Shown here: piece by piece, positions 15,528-23,745 of the stretch
How the letters are laid out: each line of letters opens with the position of its first letter
How positions within the stretch are numbered: the stretch's first letter is position 1
Assembly: GCA_900546565.1 (NCBI GenBank)
Contig: URDC01000012.1
Span: 1-37,035, forward strand
DNA from: an uncultured Opitutales bacterium
Lineage (GTDB): Bacteria > Verrucomicrobiota > Verrucomicrobiia > Opitutales > Intestinicryptomonadaceae
Direction of reading: 5' to 3'
Length of the DNA stretch: 37,035 bases
Position numbers and translations under genes: made by a program
The notes under the pieces: model-generated
Seen by the model: only the letters and a program-made list of their open reading frames with translations
What the model was told of the DNA's origin: nothing
The model's database searches: none

Positions 15528-16741
15528 TATGCGTATTCCCCGATTATGCGGACGAAGTTTTGCGCGATGTAATCGACCTGTTCGTCCGTCAGCAACGTGT
15601 GTAGCGGCAGCGATATTGCGTTTGCAAAATGCGCGTACGCATTGGGATAGTCTTTGATATCGAAGCCCAATTTTTTATATGCGGTGTGCATCGGAAGCGG
15701 TTTGTAATGGACATTGCAGGCAATGCCGCACTCAGCCATCTTTGTGATGATTTCGTTGCGCTTTGTTTCGTCGATATTTTCGGTGCGCGTGATGTAGAGG
15801 TGTGCCGACGACGAATATTTGTCGGTGAAATGTTTGAGCCCCGATGCAGCCGTGCCCGCCAGCGCGGCGTCGTATTTTTCGACAATTCGGCGGCGTCGCG
15901 CCAAGAGGGCGGGGTAGCGTTCGAGCTGTTTGAGTCCGACGGCGGCGGCGATGTCGGTCATATTGCACTTATACCAAGTGCCGATGATGTCGTAATCCCA
16001 CGCGCCGAGTTTCGTTTTGGCGAGGGCGTCTTTCGTCTGTCCGTGGAGGGAGAAAAGCTGCATTTGGCGGTAGATGTCTTCGGAGTCGATTCCGTCGATT
16101 TTGCGCCAGGTTGTCGCGCCGCCCTCGGCGGTTGTCAGGTTCTTTACCGCGTGGAACGAGAACGAAGAGAAGTCGGCTATTGCGCCCGCTTTTTTGCCGC
16201 CGCGCTGCGCCCCGAAAGAATGGGCGGTATCCGCCATAATTGCGACGCGCCCGATTGCCTCCTGAATTTTATTGGCGGGTTTGAAGAGGTGTTTTTTGCG
16301 CTCGACGATTTCGAAAATTCTGTCGTAATTGCACGGAATTCCCGCGAGGTCGACGGGGATAATCGCCTTGGTTTTTTCGGTGATGGCGTCTTCGAGTTTG
16401 TCGTAATCCATTTCGAGGCAATCGCGCTGGATATCGACGAATTTGAGTGTCGCGCCCGTGTGGCAGACGACCGCCGCGCTCGCAGTGTATGTGTAGGGCG
16501 AGGTTATGACTTCGTCGCCCGCGCCGACGCCGAGCACGCGCAGTGCCATTTCGGCGCATGCTGTTTGCGAGCTTAGACAGCAGGATTTTTCCGTGCCGAC
16601 ATATTCGGCGATTTTTTTCTCGAAAAGTTTTGTTCGCGGCCCCGTCGTAATCCAGCCCGATTTCAGCACTTCCACGACCTCCGCGATTTCCGCTTCCGAA
16701 ATGTCGGGAGGCGAAAAGGATATGTTCATTTTTTTAGTCAT
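15527..16741 (-). CDS. DegT/DnrJ/EryC1/StrS sugar-nucleotide aminotransferase
   Basis: 404 aa. It is a PLP enzyme that converts a nucleotide-bound keto sugar to an amino sugar. The PLP lysine K200 lies in 'SFHAVKNLTTAEGG', and the pyridine-nitrogen aspartate D171 in 'MADTAHSFGA'. 'SGWITTGPRTKLFE' near the start is the family signature. An insertion around 148-163 ('KKHLFKPANKIQEAIG') is unlike the PglE and ArnB prototypes. AAAGGAG (16749-16755) is 7 nt before the ATG, a strong ribosome binding site. It forms an operon with the phosphoglycosyl transferase. This one keeps its lysine, unlike the related ddhC product at 24834. Confidence 0.9.
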   Translation of the reverse strand: MTKKMNISFSPPDISEAEIAEVVEVLKSGWITTGPRTKLFEKKIAEYVGTEKSCCLSSQTACAEMALRVLGVGAGDEVITSPYTYTASAAVVCHTGATLKFVDIQRDCLEMDYDKLEDAITEKTKAIIPVDLAGIPCNYDRIFEIVERKKHLFKPANKIQEAIGRVAIMADTAHSFGAQRGGKKAGAIADFSSFSFHAVKNLTTAEGGATTWRKIDGIDSEDIYRQMQLFSLHGQTKDALAKTKLGAWDYDIIGTWYKCNMTDIAAAVGLKQLERYPALLARRRRIVEKYDAALAGTAASGLKHFTDKYSSSAHLYITRTENIDETKRNEIITKMAECGIACNVHYKPLPMHTAYKKLGFDIKDYPNAYAHFANAISLPLHTLLTDEQVDYIAQNFVRIIGEYA

Positions 16742-16764
16742 ATTTGTTCTCCTTTAATTTGGAA

Positions 16765-16794
16765 AACATACGATTTTTGTGCGGGGCTATGCAA
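16765..16794 (-). promoter_or_regulatory. Candidate promoter of the aminotransferase operon
   Basis: Read on the minus strand: TTGCAT (16789-16794), 18-bp spacer, TATGTT (16765-16770). Transcription would start near 16758, giving a short leader with the AAAGGAG site. Confidence 0.4.
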
Positions 16795-16812
16795 GTTTTT
16801 TTCTAAAAAGTA

Positions 16813-16842
16813 TTGTTTGTCGCGGCAAAAAACGCATAAATT
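16813..16842 (+). promoter_or_regulatory. Candidate promoter of the deoxyribosyltransferase-like gene
   Basis: TTGTTT (16813-16818), 18-bp spacer, TAAATT (16837-16842), 5 nt before the ATG at 16848. No Shine-Dalgarno sequence is present. Confidence 0.35.
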
Positions 16843-16847
16843 ATGGT

Positions 16848-17558
16848 ATGAAAAAAGTGACGGGAAAGATTTCGAAACCGGCGAGGGCAAAGCGCGTGTA
16901 TATGGCGGGCGCGCTTTTCGACTCGGGCGACTTGCTTTTTAACGCTAAGCTTGCGGAGGCAATCGGGCGGCTTTCGGGCGGAGTGTTTGAATGCGTTCTG
17001 CCGCAGGACGCGTCGCCGCAATCCGTTTCGGCAAAGGCGATTCGAGACGCTGACTTGAAATGTCTACTCTCGTGCGACGCCGCGGTTTTCAACTTCGACG
17101 GAACGGAGCTTGACAGCGGCACGGTCGTCGAATTTATGGCGGCTAAATTTGCGGACATTCCCGCGGTGGTTTTGCGCGGAGACTTCCGCAAGTCGGGCGA
17201 CTGCGCCGACGCGTCTTCGCCCGTGCAATGGAATTTGATGGCGGCGTTTTATCCGCGCACGGAGCTTGTGGTTTTCGACGCGATGGAGGTTTATGCGGGC
17301 TTTCAGGCGGAGTGCTTGCGCGGTGTTGCGGGCGGCGGCGGTTCGGTTCGGGATTCGGTTCGTGCGGCGGAAGCCGCCATTGAAGACGTCGCGGGGCAGG
17401 TGTTGAATGCGCTTGAATCGCTTGTTAAAAGCGGGGCGATTTTGTCGGGCGAACGCCGCCGTGCGGTATTCGACTGGATTTGCGATATGCCAAACTTCGA
17501 CGCCGCAGCGAAGCGCGAAGTCCGCAAAATTCTGAAATCCAAACTCGGCGAAAGGTAG
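16848..17558 (+). CDS. Nucleoside 2-deoxyribosyltransferase-like protein
   Basis: 236 aa from the ATG at 16848. The N-terminal 120 residues match the nucleoside 2-deoxyribosyltransferase family (PF05014): 'RVYMAGALFDSGDLLFNAKLAEAI' (16-39), then 'LLSCDAAVFNFDGTELDSGTVVEFMAAKF' with the expected nucleophile E95, and 'IPAVVLRGDFRKSG'. Classical enzymes swap bases between deoxynucleosides, while others hydrolyse nucleotides such as dCMP. The C-terminal 110 residues are a helical extension without a recognised motif, making the protein longer than the usual 150-170 aa. The phosphatase gene starts 4 nt after its stop, so the pair is co-transcribed. A nucleotide-salvage or nucleotide-signal role is possible but not shown. 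Confidence 0.75.
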   Translation: MKKVTGKISKPARAKRVYMAGALFDSGDLLFNAKLAEAIGRLSGGVFECVLPQDASPQSVSAKAIRDADLKCLLSCDAAVFNFDGTELDSGTVVEFMAAKFADIPAVVLRGDFRKSGDCADASSPVQWNLMAAFYPRTELVVFDAMEVYAGFQAECLRGVAGGGGSVRDSVRAAEAAIEDVAGQVLNALESLVKSGAILSGERRRAVFDWICDMPNFDAAAKREVRKILKSKLGER

Positions 17559-17562
17559 GGGT

Positions 17563-18069
17563 ATGTCGGTGTCGGAAAATTCGAAAGCCCGAAAATCGGC
17601 GCGGGAAAAGCTGCGCGTTTTGTTTGTCTGCCACGGCAACATTTGCCGCAGCCCGATGGCGGAATTCGTCTTTAAGGACGCGGCTAAAAAGGCGGGGCTG
17701 GGCGCGGAAGTGTATGCGGAATCGGCGGCGGTAAGCTCGGAGGAGCTGGGCAACCCCGTCTATCCGCCGGTGCGCGCGCTGCTTGCAAAGCTGGGGATTT
17801 CGTGCGCGGGAAAGGTTGCGCGAAAAATCTCGAAAGCCGACTACGACAATTTCGACCTAATCGCGGTTATGGACAGGAGCAATCTCGCGAACATTTCGCG
17901 TATAATTGCGGACGACCCGCAGGGGAAAATAAAAATGCTTTTGGAGTTTGCAGGACGCCCGAATGCCGAAGTCGCCGACCCGTGGTATACGGGCGATTTC
18001 GGCGCGACGTATGCCGATGTTTCGGCGGCGTGCGCGGGCATACTTGCGCGGTATTTCGGGTCGCGGTAG
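17563..18069 (+). CDS. Low-molecular-weight protein-tyrosine-phosphatase family protein
   Basis: 168 aa. The P-loop 'FVCHGNICRSPMAE' has the nucleophile C23 and R29 in C-x5-R-S. The general acid is the aspartate of 'VADPWYTGDF' near the C-terminus. Bacterial members dephosphorylate tyrosine kinases of polysaccharide export; some relatives act on phosphoarginine (YwlE), which is worth noting because the window also carries the arginine kinase McsB. YwlE carries Thr where tyrosine-specific enzymes have Ile in CxGNTCRS, and this protein has isoleucine ('GNICRS'), so tyrosine is the better guess. A 16-residue charged N-terminal tail precedes the domain. It is co-transcribed with the deoxyribosyltransferase-like gene. 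Confidence 0.9.
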   Translation: MSVSENSKARKSAREKLRVLFVCHGNICRSPMAEFVFKDAAKKAGLGAEVYAESAAVSSEELGNPVYPPVRALLAKLGISCAGKVARKISKADYDNFDLIAVMDRSNLANISRIIADDPQGKIKMLLEFAGRPNAEVADPWYTGDFGATYADVSAACAGILARYFGSR

Positions 18070-18108
18070 TTCTGGTTGCGGGCTTTTTGTGTTTATATCG
18101 AAAAAATG

Positions 18109-18134
18109 CGCTCCCGTTGTGGGGGCGTTTTTTT
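18109..18134 (+). terminator. Rho-independent terminator after the phosphatase gene
   Basis: Stem CGCTCCC (18109-18115) / GGGGGCG (18121-18127) with one G-T pair, followed by seven T (18128-18134). Confidence 0.8.
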
Positions 18135-18201
18135 CGAATGTGTTTTGTGTCTAGGGGGTTTGCGGCATGTGTTGAAAGTTGGGATTATCGGCAAATATGG
18201 G

Positions 18202-18239
18202 TTGACAAAAATCTGCGCGGAGGAAGCATACCGTATTTT
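18202..18239 (+). promoter_or_regulatory. Candidate promoter elements of the EamA transporter gene
   Basis: A perfect TTGACA at 18202-18207 and TATTTT at 18234-18239, the latter ending 7 nt before the ATG. The distance between them (26 nt) is too long for one standard promoter. CATACC at 18227-18232 (19-bp spacer) is the alternative -10. Confidence 0.3.
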
Positions 18240-18246
18240 AATCGGT

Positions 18247-19158
18247 ATGGATTTATCAAAAAAAGCGACGTGTATCGGGCTTCTTGCGCCCGTTTTCTGG
18301 GGTTCGACGGTGGGGCTTGTGCGCGACATAACGCGCGAATTCAACCTCGCCTCGGGGCTTGCGATTTTCTACGGGATAACGGTGTTGTATACGCTTGTTA
18401 TTTTGGGAGTTCCCAAAGTCAAAAATATGCCGCTAAAATATCTGTTTTTCGGGATTCCGCTGGCGAATTTATGCGCGTTGCTTTTCTGTCTTTCGATGTA
18501 TTTGTGCGAGGGCGAGCAACAGACGGTCGAAGTCGGAATGGTCAACTATATGTGGCCGTGTCTCGTGGTGTTTTTGTCGATTTTTATCAACAACCAGAAG
18601 ACGCGCTGGTGGGTTTACCCCGGAATGGCCGTGAGTTTTTTGGGCATAACGATTGTGCTCGGCGGCGACAGGGGTGTTGACGCGGCGGCGGTTGCGCGGA
18701 ATGTTTCGGGAAATCCCGCGCCGTATATTTTGGCGTTTTTGGGCGCGTTGGCGTGGGGGCTGTTTTCGAACCTCACAAAACGCTGGCAGATTAAGGAGAA
18801 TCCGACGGTGCTGATTTTTGCGGTCGATTTTTTTGTGTTTGCGGCGTTGTGGGCGTGCGGCTGCGGCGGAATCGAAAACGCGACGGCGACGGGCTGGATT
18901 AGCGTGGTTTTGGGGGCTGTGGCAATCGGCAGCGGCTATGCGGCGTGGAACTACGGCGTTGCGTATGGAAATATGACGCTGCTTGCGATTGCGTCCTATT
19001 TTACGCCCGTGCTTTCGTGCGTGTTTGCGGCGTTGTGGATTGGCTCGCGCCTCGGGGTGTCGCTGCTTGCGGGGGTGGCGATTCTGATTGCGGGCTCGCT
19101 GCTTTGTTGGAGTTCGGCAAAATTTGCGGCGGATTCGAAGCCGAATGCGTCAAAATAA
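18247..19158 (+). CDS. EamA/DMT-family transporter, YddG-like
   Basis: 303 aa with ten hydrophobic segments in two EamA repeats (about 8-135 and 155-292). The stretch 'EVGMVNYMWPCLVVFLSI' and the final 'GSGYAAWNYGVAYGNMTLLAIASYFTPVLS' resemble the aromatic-amino-acid exporter YddG more than other DMT proteins. It should export amino acids or similar small metabolites across the inner membrane. I start it at the ATG at 18247; the frame is open further upstream, but that stretch crosses the terminator and promoter region. It is a single-gene unit between the phosphatase terminator and the polysaccharide locus. Confidence 0.85.
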   Translation: MDLSKKATCIGLLAPVFWGSTVGLVRDITREFNLASGLAIFYGITVLYTLVILGVPKVKNMPLKYLFFGIPLANLCALLFCLSMYLCEGEQQTVEVGMVNYMWPCLVVFLSIFINNQKTRWWVYPGMAVSFLGITIVLGGDRGVDAAAVARNVSGNPAPYILAFLGALAWGLFSNLTKRWQIKENPTVLIFAVDFFVFAALWACGCGGIENATATGWISVVLGAVAIGSGYAAWNYGVAYGNMTLLAIASYFTPVLSCVFAALWIGSRLGVSLLAGVAILIAGSLLCWSSAKFAADSKPNASK

Positions 19159-19285
19159 GTGTTGCCAAAGGGCGCGATAAATGCAAGCATTGCGGGTATA
19201 AGATTTCGGCTGCGGGCGGCGGAGTCGGTTTTTGATTCCGCAGTTTTTTCGCGCGGTTTGGAATGTCAATTTTTTTGCAGTTTCG

Positions 19286-21034
19286 ATGAAAAGATATTCG
19301 CGTTATATTTCATATGTAAAGCCCAAGCTTTGGTATTTGGTGGGTGCGTTGCTGGCGGGGTTGCTCTTCGGCGCGTCGAGCGGCTTCGGTATGCCAGTCA
19401 TTTTCGATAAGGTTTTGAAGCGCATTTTTATGCCCGAAGACGGCGTGGCGTATAGCCTCTGGTATGTCTTCGGGGTGGCTATGCTGATTCCGCTGGTATT
19501 TATAATCCGCGCGATAACGGGCTATTTGAGCGGGTATTTGATGAGCTACATTTCTCTCGACGTGTTGCGCAGAATCAAGCAGGACTTGTTTTCGCGCGTG
19601 CAGGACTACCCGCTTTCGTTTTTCGACAAGCACACGACGGGCGACCTCTTTGTGCGCCTTACAACCGACACGCAGGCGGTGCAGACAATCCTGCTTTCGT
19701 TCGCCTCGGAGATGATTCGCCAGCCCGTGCAGGTTATCGGCGCGCTCTCGTTTTTGGCGTATATGTGCCTTACAAAGGGCGAAATTGTCTTCCTCTTGGT
19801 CTTCATTGCGGCGGTGCCGTTTTGCATAATTCCCGTGCAGATAATACGCCGCAACCTCAAACGCTGCGCGAAGATGTCGGCGGAGTCGCTGGGGGCAATT
19901 GCGCAGTGCTTCAATGAAAACCTCGCCGCCGCGCACGAAGTCCGCGTGTTCAACCTCCAAGAGCCGCAGAAAAAGAAGTTCTGGAATATGAACGTGAGCT
20001 TCCAGAAACTTGTGCTTAAAATCACGCAATACGAGCTTTTGCAGCAGCCGATGATGGAGGTTCTGGCGGCGACAATGGTTTCGATTACGTTCGTCTACGC
20101 ATACAAGGCAAATATTGACTTTTCGACGTTCGCGGCAATCGGGCTTGCGCTCTACTTTACAATCGACCCGATTAAGCGAATCGTGAGAATGTGGACTGAC
20201 TTCATCAAGATTACGCCTTCTTTCGACCGACTCAACGAAGTGCTCGACTACGTTTCCACCGTGCCCGAAGCCGAAAATCCCGTGAAAGTTGACGCTTTGC
20301 GCGGCGAAATCGAATTCAAGAACGTAAACTTCGCCTATTCGGACAAGCCCGTTTTGCACAACGCAAACATCAAAATTCCCGCGGGCACGAGCTGCGCTTT
20401 GGTGGGCGAATCGGGCGCGGGCAAGAGCACGTTCGCAAAGCTTGTCATGCGCTTTTACGACCCGACAAGCGGCTCAATCACGGTTGACGGAATCGACCTC
20501 AAAGATATGTCGCTTTTTGACCTGCACAAAAACCTCGGTTCCGTGCCGCAGTATCCCGTGCTTTTTAACGACACAATCTACAACAACATTCTGCTTGCAA
20601 AGCCAGACGCCACCGAAGAGGAAGTGTATGCGGCAGCCCGCGCGGCGTTCGCGCACGACTTCATCACGGAGCTTGAAAACGGCTACAACACCCGCGTCGG
20701 CGAGCGCGGCGACAGGCTTTCGGGCGGACAAAAGCAGCGCATTGCAATCGCGCGCGTGTTCCTGAAAAACCCGCCGCTGATTGTCTTGGACGAGGCAACT
20801 TCCGCCCTTGACGTCAACAGCGAAGCGTTTATCCAAAAGGCGATAGACAAACTTATGCACGACCGCACAATGTTTATAATCGCGCACCGATTCAGCACAA
20901 TCCGCAACGTGCAAAAGATTATCGTCTTCAAAGAGGGCAACATAATAGACTTCGGCACACACGCCGAACTCTACACTCGCTGCCCCTACTACAAAACCCT
21001 CTACGACAGACAGGCAAACAATACCGATTTATAA
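19286..21034 (+). CDS. MsbA-like ABC exporter (fused membrane and ATPase domains)
   Basis: 582 aa from the ATG at 19286; a TTG 54 nt upstream is an inferior alternative. A six-helix ABC membrane domain fills about 1-315, with 'FFDKHTTGDLFVRLTTDTQAV' as the usual first coupling region. The ATPase domain follows: Walker A 'GESGAGKST' (374-382), signature 'LSGGQKQR', Walker B 'LIVLDEATSALD', and 'IAHRFST' with the switch histidine. It acts as a homodimer flipping lipids or lipid-linked sugars across the inner membrane. The glycosyltransferase genes begin 66 nt later on the same strand with no terminator between, so it probably exports the lipid carrying the sugars made downstream, or is MsbA itself. 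Its codons end in C more often than in the flanking glycosyltransferase genes. Confidence 0.88.
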   Translation: MKRYSRYISYVKPKLWYLVGALLAGLLFGASSGFGMPVIFDKVLKRIFMPEDGVAYSLWYVFGVAMLIPLVFIIRAITGYLSGYLMSYISLDVLRRIKQDLFSRVQDYPLSFFDKHTTGDLFVRLTTDTQAVQTILLSFASEMIRQPVQVIGALSFLAYMCLTKGEIVFLLVFIAAVPFCIIPVQIIRRNLKRCAKMSAESLGAIAQCFNENLAAAHEVRVFNLQEPQKKKFWNMNVSFQKLVLKITQYELLQQPMMEVLAATMVSITFVYAYKANIDFSTFAAIGLALYFTIDPIKRIVRMWTDFIKITPSFDRLNEVLDYVSTVPEAENPVKVDALRGEIEFKNVNFAYSDKPVLHNANIKIPAGTSCALVGESGAGKSTFAKLVMRFYDPTSGSITVDGIDLKDMSLFDLHKNLGSVPQYPVLFNDTIYNNILLAKPDATEEEVYAAARAAFAHDFITELENGYNTRVGERGDRLSGGQKQRIAIARVFLKNPPLIVLDEATSALDVNSEAFIQKAIDKLMHDRTMFIIAHRFSTIRNVQKIIVFKEGNIIDFGTHAELYTRCPYYKTLYDRQANNTDL

Positions 21035-21100
21035 TGTGGGCGAACGCGCGAACGCGGACGTATTCGACTATTTTTTACGAACAACAATCCCGAAAATAAA

Positions 21101-22039
21101 ATGCAAAGCACCGAAATAGACGTAGCCCTTGCCCCCGACGACAATTACGCGCCGCACGCTAAAACCACAATCAAAAGCGTTGCGGCGAACTGTTCGGCGC
21201 GGGTGCGTTTCTGGATTTTGGACGGCGGGCTTTCGGCGGAATCGGTCGAAATGCTGAAAGGCGCGGCGGAAAACGTCGAATTTGTAGGTATTGACAGGCA
21301 GATGTTTGCAGAATTTCCGTCGAACGGCTACATAACGGTGTCGACATGGTTCAGGTTTGCGATAGCGAGTTTATTGCCGCAAACTGTGGAGCGCGTTCTT
21401 TACATCGACTGCGATGTGGCGGCTGCCGGCGACATTGCCGAGCTTTTCGGCACCGATATGGAGGGGTTCGCCGTCGCGGGGGTAAAAGACTGTATTTGGC
21501 GGAAGTTCGTCCGCCGCGTGGGTTTGCCGAAAGACTTCCACTATTTCAATGCAGGGGTGCTTTTACTCAACCTCGAATACTGGCGCAGGAACGATGTTCA
21601 GGGGCGGCTTTTCCGCTTTTTGGCGGAATCGCCCGACAACATAAATTTGTTCGACCAATCGATTTTGAACATCGTTTTGAAGGACGAATACAGGGAGTTG
21701 CCGCTTGAATGGAACGCTCAGTATGTTCCGCCGTATTTGGAGGAATCCTGCTACGAAGCGGGCGAGTTTGCCGCGGCTATGCGCGCGCCGAAGCTGATAC
21801 ACTATGTGAATAAATTCAAGCCGTGGAGCGAACAATTCGGCTGGCTGAATCCGCTTTGTGTCCATTTTGTAAAGTATATGGACTGTGCCCCGAAGTATTC
21901 CGACAATAAAGGGAAGGTGTTTTTGCGTCTGTTTTTAAAAAACATATTCCGCAAGCCGTGGTTGCTTTTTCGCGCGGCGTATTGGAACAACATTGTTATT
22001 TGTAGCGCGTTGAAAAATAAAAACGGAGGTGGGCGATAA
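21101..22039 (+). CDS. Family 8 glycosyltransferase
   Basis: 312 aa. GT8 enzymes transfer galactose, glucose or similar sugars with retention, typically into the LPS outer core. The Mn2+-binding DxD is D103-C-D105 in 'VLYIDCDVAAAGD'. 'HYFNAGVLLLNLEYWR' (147-162) and 'LFDQSILN' are conserved acceptor-side blocks, and 'HYVNKFKPW' (234-242) is the C-terminal metal and phosphate motif. A basic C-terminal tail (about 270-312) fits membrane attachment. The stop overlaps the next glycosyltransferase's ATG by 1 nt. Confidence 0.92.
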   Translation: MQSTEIDVALAPDDNYAPHAKTTIKSVAANCSARVRFWILDGGLSAESVEMLKGAAENVEFVGIDRQMFAEFPSNGYITVSTWFRFAIASLLPQTVERVLYIDCDVAAAGDIAELFGTDMEGFAVAGVKDCIWRKFVRRVGLPKDFHYFNAGVLLLNLEYWRRNDVQGRLFRFLAESPDNINLFDQSILNIVLKDEYRELPLEWNAQYVPPYLEESCYEAGEFAAAMRAPKLIHYVNKFKPWSEQFGWLNPLCVHFVKYMDCAPKYSDNKGKVFLRLFLKNIFRKPWLLFRAAYWNNIVICSALKNKNGGGR

Positions 22040-22974
22040 TGGAAGGCATGGGCGGAAAAATTTCCGTATTTTTGGCGACCGACGACAACTACGCGAAATT
22101 TGCCGCTACGGTGTTTAGGTCGATTCGCGCAAACACGAAGCGCGAACTTCTGTTCTTCGTTTTGACGAAGGGGCTTACCGCCGACAACCGCCGAAAGATT
22201 GCGGAATCCGCGGGCGGAGTGGAAGTCCGCTTTTTGGGAATCGACGCCAAGCAGTTCGAGTCGTTCAAGGTCGATGTCCATTTGGGCTACATAACTATGG
22301 AGACGTGTTTCAGGTATCTGATTCCCGAACTCTGCCCCGAGATTGACAAGGCCGTTTACATAGACTGCGACACGGTTTGCCTCGACGACATCGGCAAGTT
22401 TTACGACATCGACATTTCGGGGTTGTATGCGGCGGTCGTGCGCGAACGCCGAAACCGCGACTATTTCAACGCGGGGGTAATGCTGCTTAATTGCGCGAAG
22501 CTGCGCGCGGACAATATGTCCGAAAAGTTTATGCAAAAGACGCGCGAGCTAAATGGAGTTTCGCAGTATCTCGATCAGGACGTGCTCAACATTCTTTTGA
22601 AGGGAAAGGTGAAATTTGCAAGTCCGCGCTGGAATATGACGCCGTTTATTTTCAGCAAAAGGGGCGGACTTCATTCGGGAGAGCTTGCGGAAATTCTCGA
22701 CAACCCCGGGATTGTGCATATGTGCGGCAGCGACAAGCCATGGACGAATCCGCGCGGGCTCAACGCAAGCCCCTTCGCGCCGCTATTTTTTGCGTATCTT
22801 AAAGACACGCCGTTTGGCGGCTGCGCCGACGCGCTCGAAAACGTGCCCGTGTTTGCGAACGGAGTGAAGATGGCGTTGCGCAATCCGCTGTTTTTTCTCA
22901 AACGCCAGTTTTATTTGCGGTTGAAGTATTATCGCAAAAACCGCGCAAAGGTAGAAAGGATTCTGAAAAAATGA
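22039..22974 (+). CDS. Family 8 glycosyltransferase (second copy)
   Basis: 311 aa, paralogous to the preceding gene. DxD is D109-C-D111 in 'AVYIDCDTVCLDD'; 'DYFNAGVMLLN' and 'YLDQDVLNILL' follow, with 'HMCGSDKPW' at 227-235. The tail is rich in Arg, Lys and Tyr and probably binds the membrane. GGAGG (22025-22029) lies 9 nt before the ATG. It overlaps ddhA by 4 nt. The two copies differ in acceptor region, so they probably add successive sugars of one core or repeat unit. Confidence 0.92.
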   Translation: MEGMGGKISVFLATDDNYAKFAATVFRSIRANTKRELLFFVLTKGLTADNRRKIAESAGGVEVRFLGIDAKQFESFKVDVHLGYITMETCFRYLIPELCPEIDKAVYIDCDTVCLDDIGKFYDIDISGLYAAVVRERRNRDYFNAGVMLLNCAKLRADNMSEKFMQKTRELNGVSQYLDQDVLNILLKGKVKFASPRWNMTPFIFSKRGGLHSGELAEILDNPGIVHMCGSDKPWTNPRGLNASPFAPLFFAYLKDTPFGGCADALENVPVFANGVKMALRNPLFFLKRQFYLRLKYYRKNRAKVERILKK

Positions 22975-23744
22975 AAGTCGCAATTTTGGCGGGCGGACTC
23001 GGTTCGCGCCTGAGCGAAGAAACGTCGATTCGCCCGAAACCCATGGTCGAAATCGGGGGGCTGCCCATTTTGTGGCACATAATGAAAATCTATTCGAGCT
23101 ACGGCTTTAACGAATTCATTGTTATGTGCGGATACAAGGGCGAAGTCATAAAAGACTACTTCCTGAATTTCCACAATATGAATTCGGATTTCACTATCGA
23201 CATTGCTTCGAACGAAATCGAACTTCACAAAAACAATATCGAGCCGTGGAAAATCACCATTTGCGACACCGGCGTAAACACTATGACGGGCGGCCGCATA
23301 GCCCGAATCAAAAAGTATGTCGGCGATGAAACTTTTATGCTTACATACGGCGACGGTGTCGCGGACGTACGCATAGACAAGTTGCTGCAATTCCACAGAG
23401 ACTCGAAAAAATACGCGACGCTCACGGCGGTGCACCCCGTCTCGCGCTTCGGCAACATCGACGTAACCCCCGACGGCACGGTTGCGCATTTTCAGGAAAA
23501 GCCCGAAGACGCGACCACGTGGATTAACGGCGGGTTCTTCGTCTGCGAGCCGGAGGTTTTCGACTACATTCCCGACACGCCCGCCGCGGTTTGGGAGCGC
23601 GAGCCGCTCAGTCGTCTTGCCGCCGAAGGGCAGCTGGCGGCTTTCAAGCACACGGGTTTTTGGCGTCCTATGGATATGCTAAAAGACAAAAACGACCTGA
23701 ATGCAATGTGGGCGCACGGCGACGCGCCTTGGAAGGTTTGGTAA
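22971..23744 (+). CDS. rfbF: Glucose-1-phosphate cytidylyltransferase
   Basis: 257 aa, normal length (also called ddhA). It joins CTP and glucose-1-phosphate to CDP-glucose, the entry step to 3,6-dideoxyhexoses. The nucleotide loop 'LAGGLGSRLSEET' (7-19) and 'RPKPMVEIGG' (21-30) are intact. 'TYGDGVADV' supplies the metal-binding aspartate, and the family-specific 'GFWRPMDMLKDKNDLN' lies near the end, distinguishing it from glucose-1-phosphate thymidylyltransferase. It overlaps the upstream glycosyltransferase by 4 nt and is followed 1 nt later by ddhB. Confidence 0.95.
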   Translation: MKVAILAGGLGSRLSEETSIRPKPMVEIGGLPILWHIMKIYSSYGFNEFIVMCGYKGEVIKDYFLNFHNMNSDFTIDIASNEIELHKNNIEPWKITICDTGVNTMTGGRIARIKKYVGDETFMLTYGDGVADVRIDKLLQFHRDSKKYATLTAVHPVSRFGNIDVTPDGTVAHFQEKPEDATTWINGGFFVCEPEVFDYIPDTPAAVWEREPLSRLAAEGQLAAFKHTGFWRPMDMLKDKNDLNAMWAHGDAPWKVW

Positions 23745-23745
23745 T

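Noticed and set aside
15629..16576. Long plus-strand frame opposite the DegT aminotransferase gene
   Set aside because: The opposite strand codes a complete PLP enzyme with a strong ribosome binding site; the frame is a by-product of GC-rich codon use.
17563..18069. Phosphoarginine phosphatase (YwlE) partner of McsB
   Set aside because: The P-loop has isoleucine (GNICRS) where YwlE has the arginine-selecting threonine (GNTCRS), and the gene is far from mcsB, so a tyrosine phosphatase is more likely.
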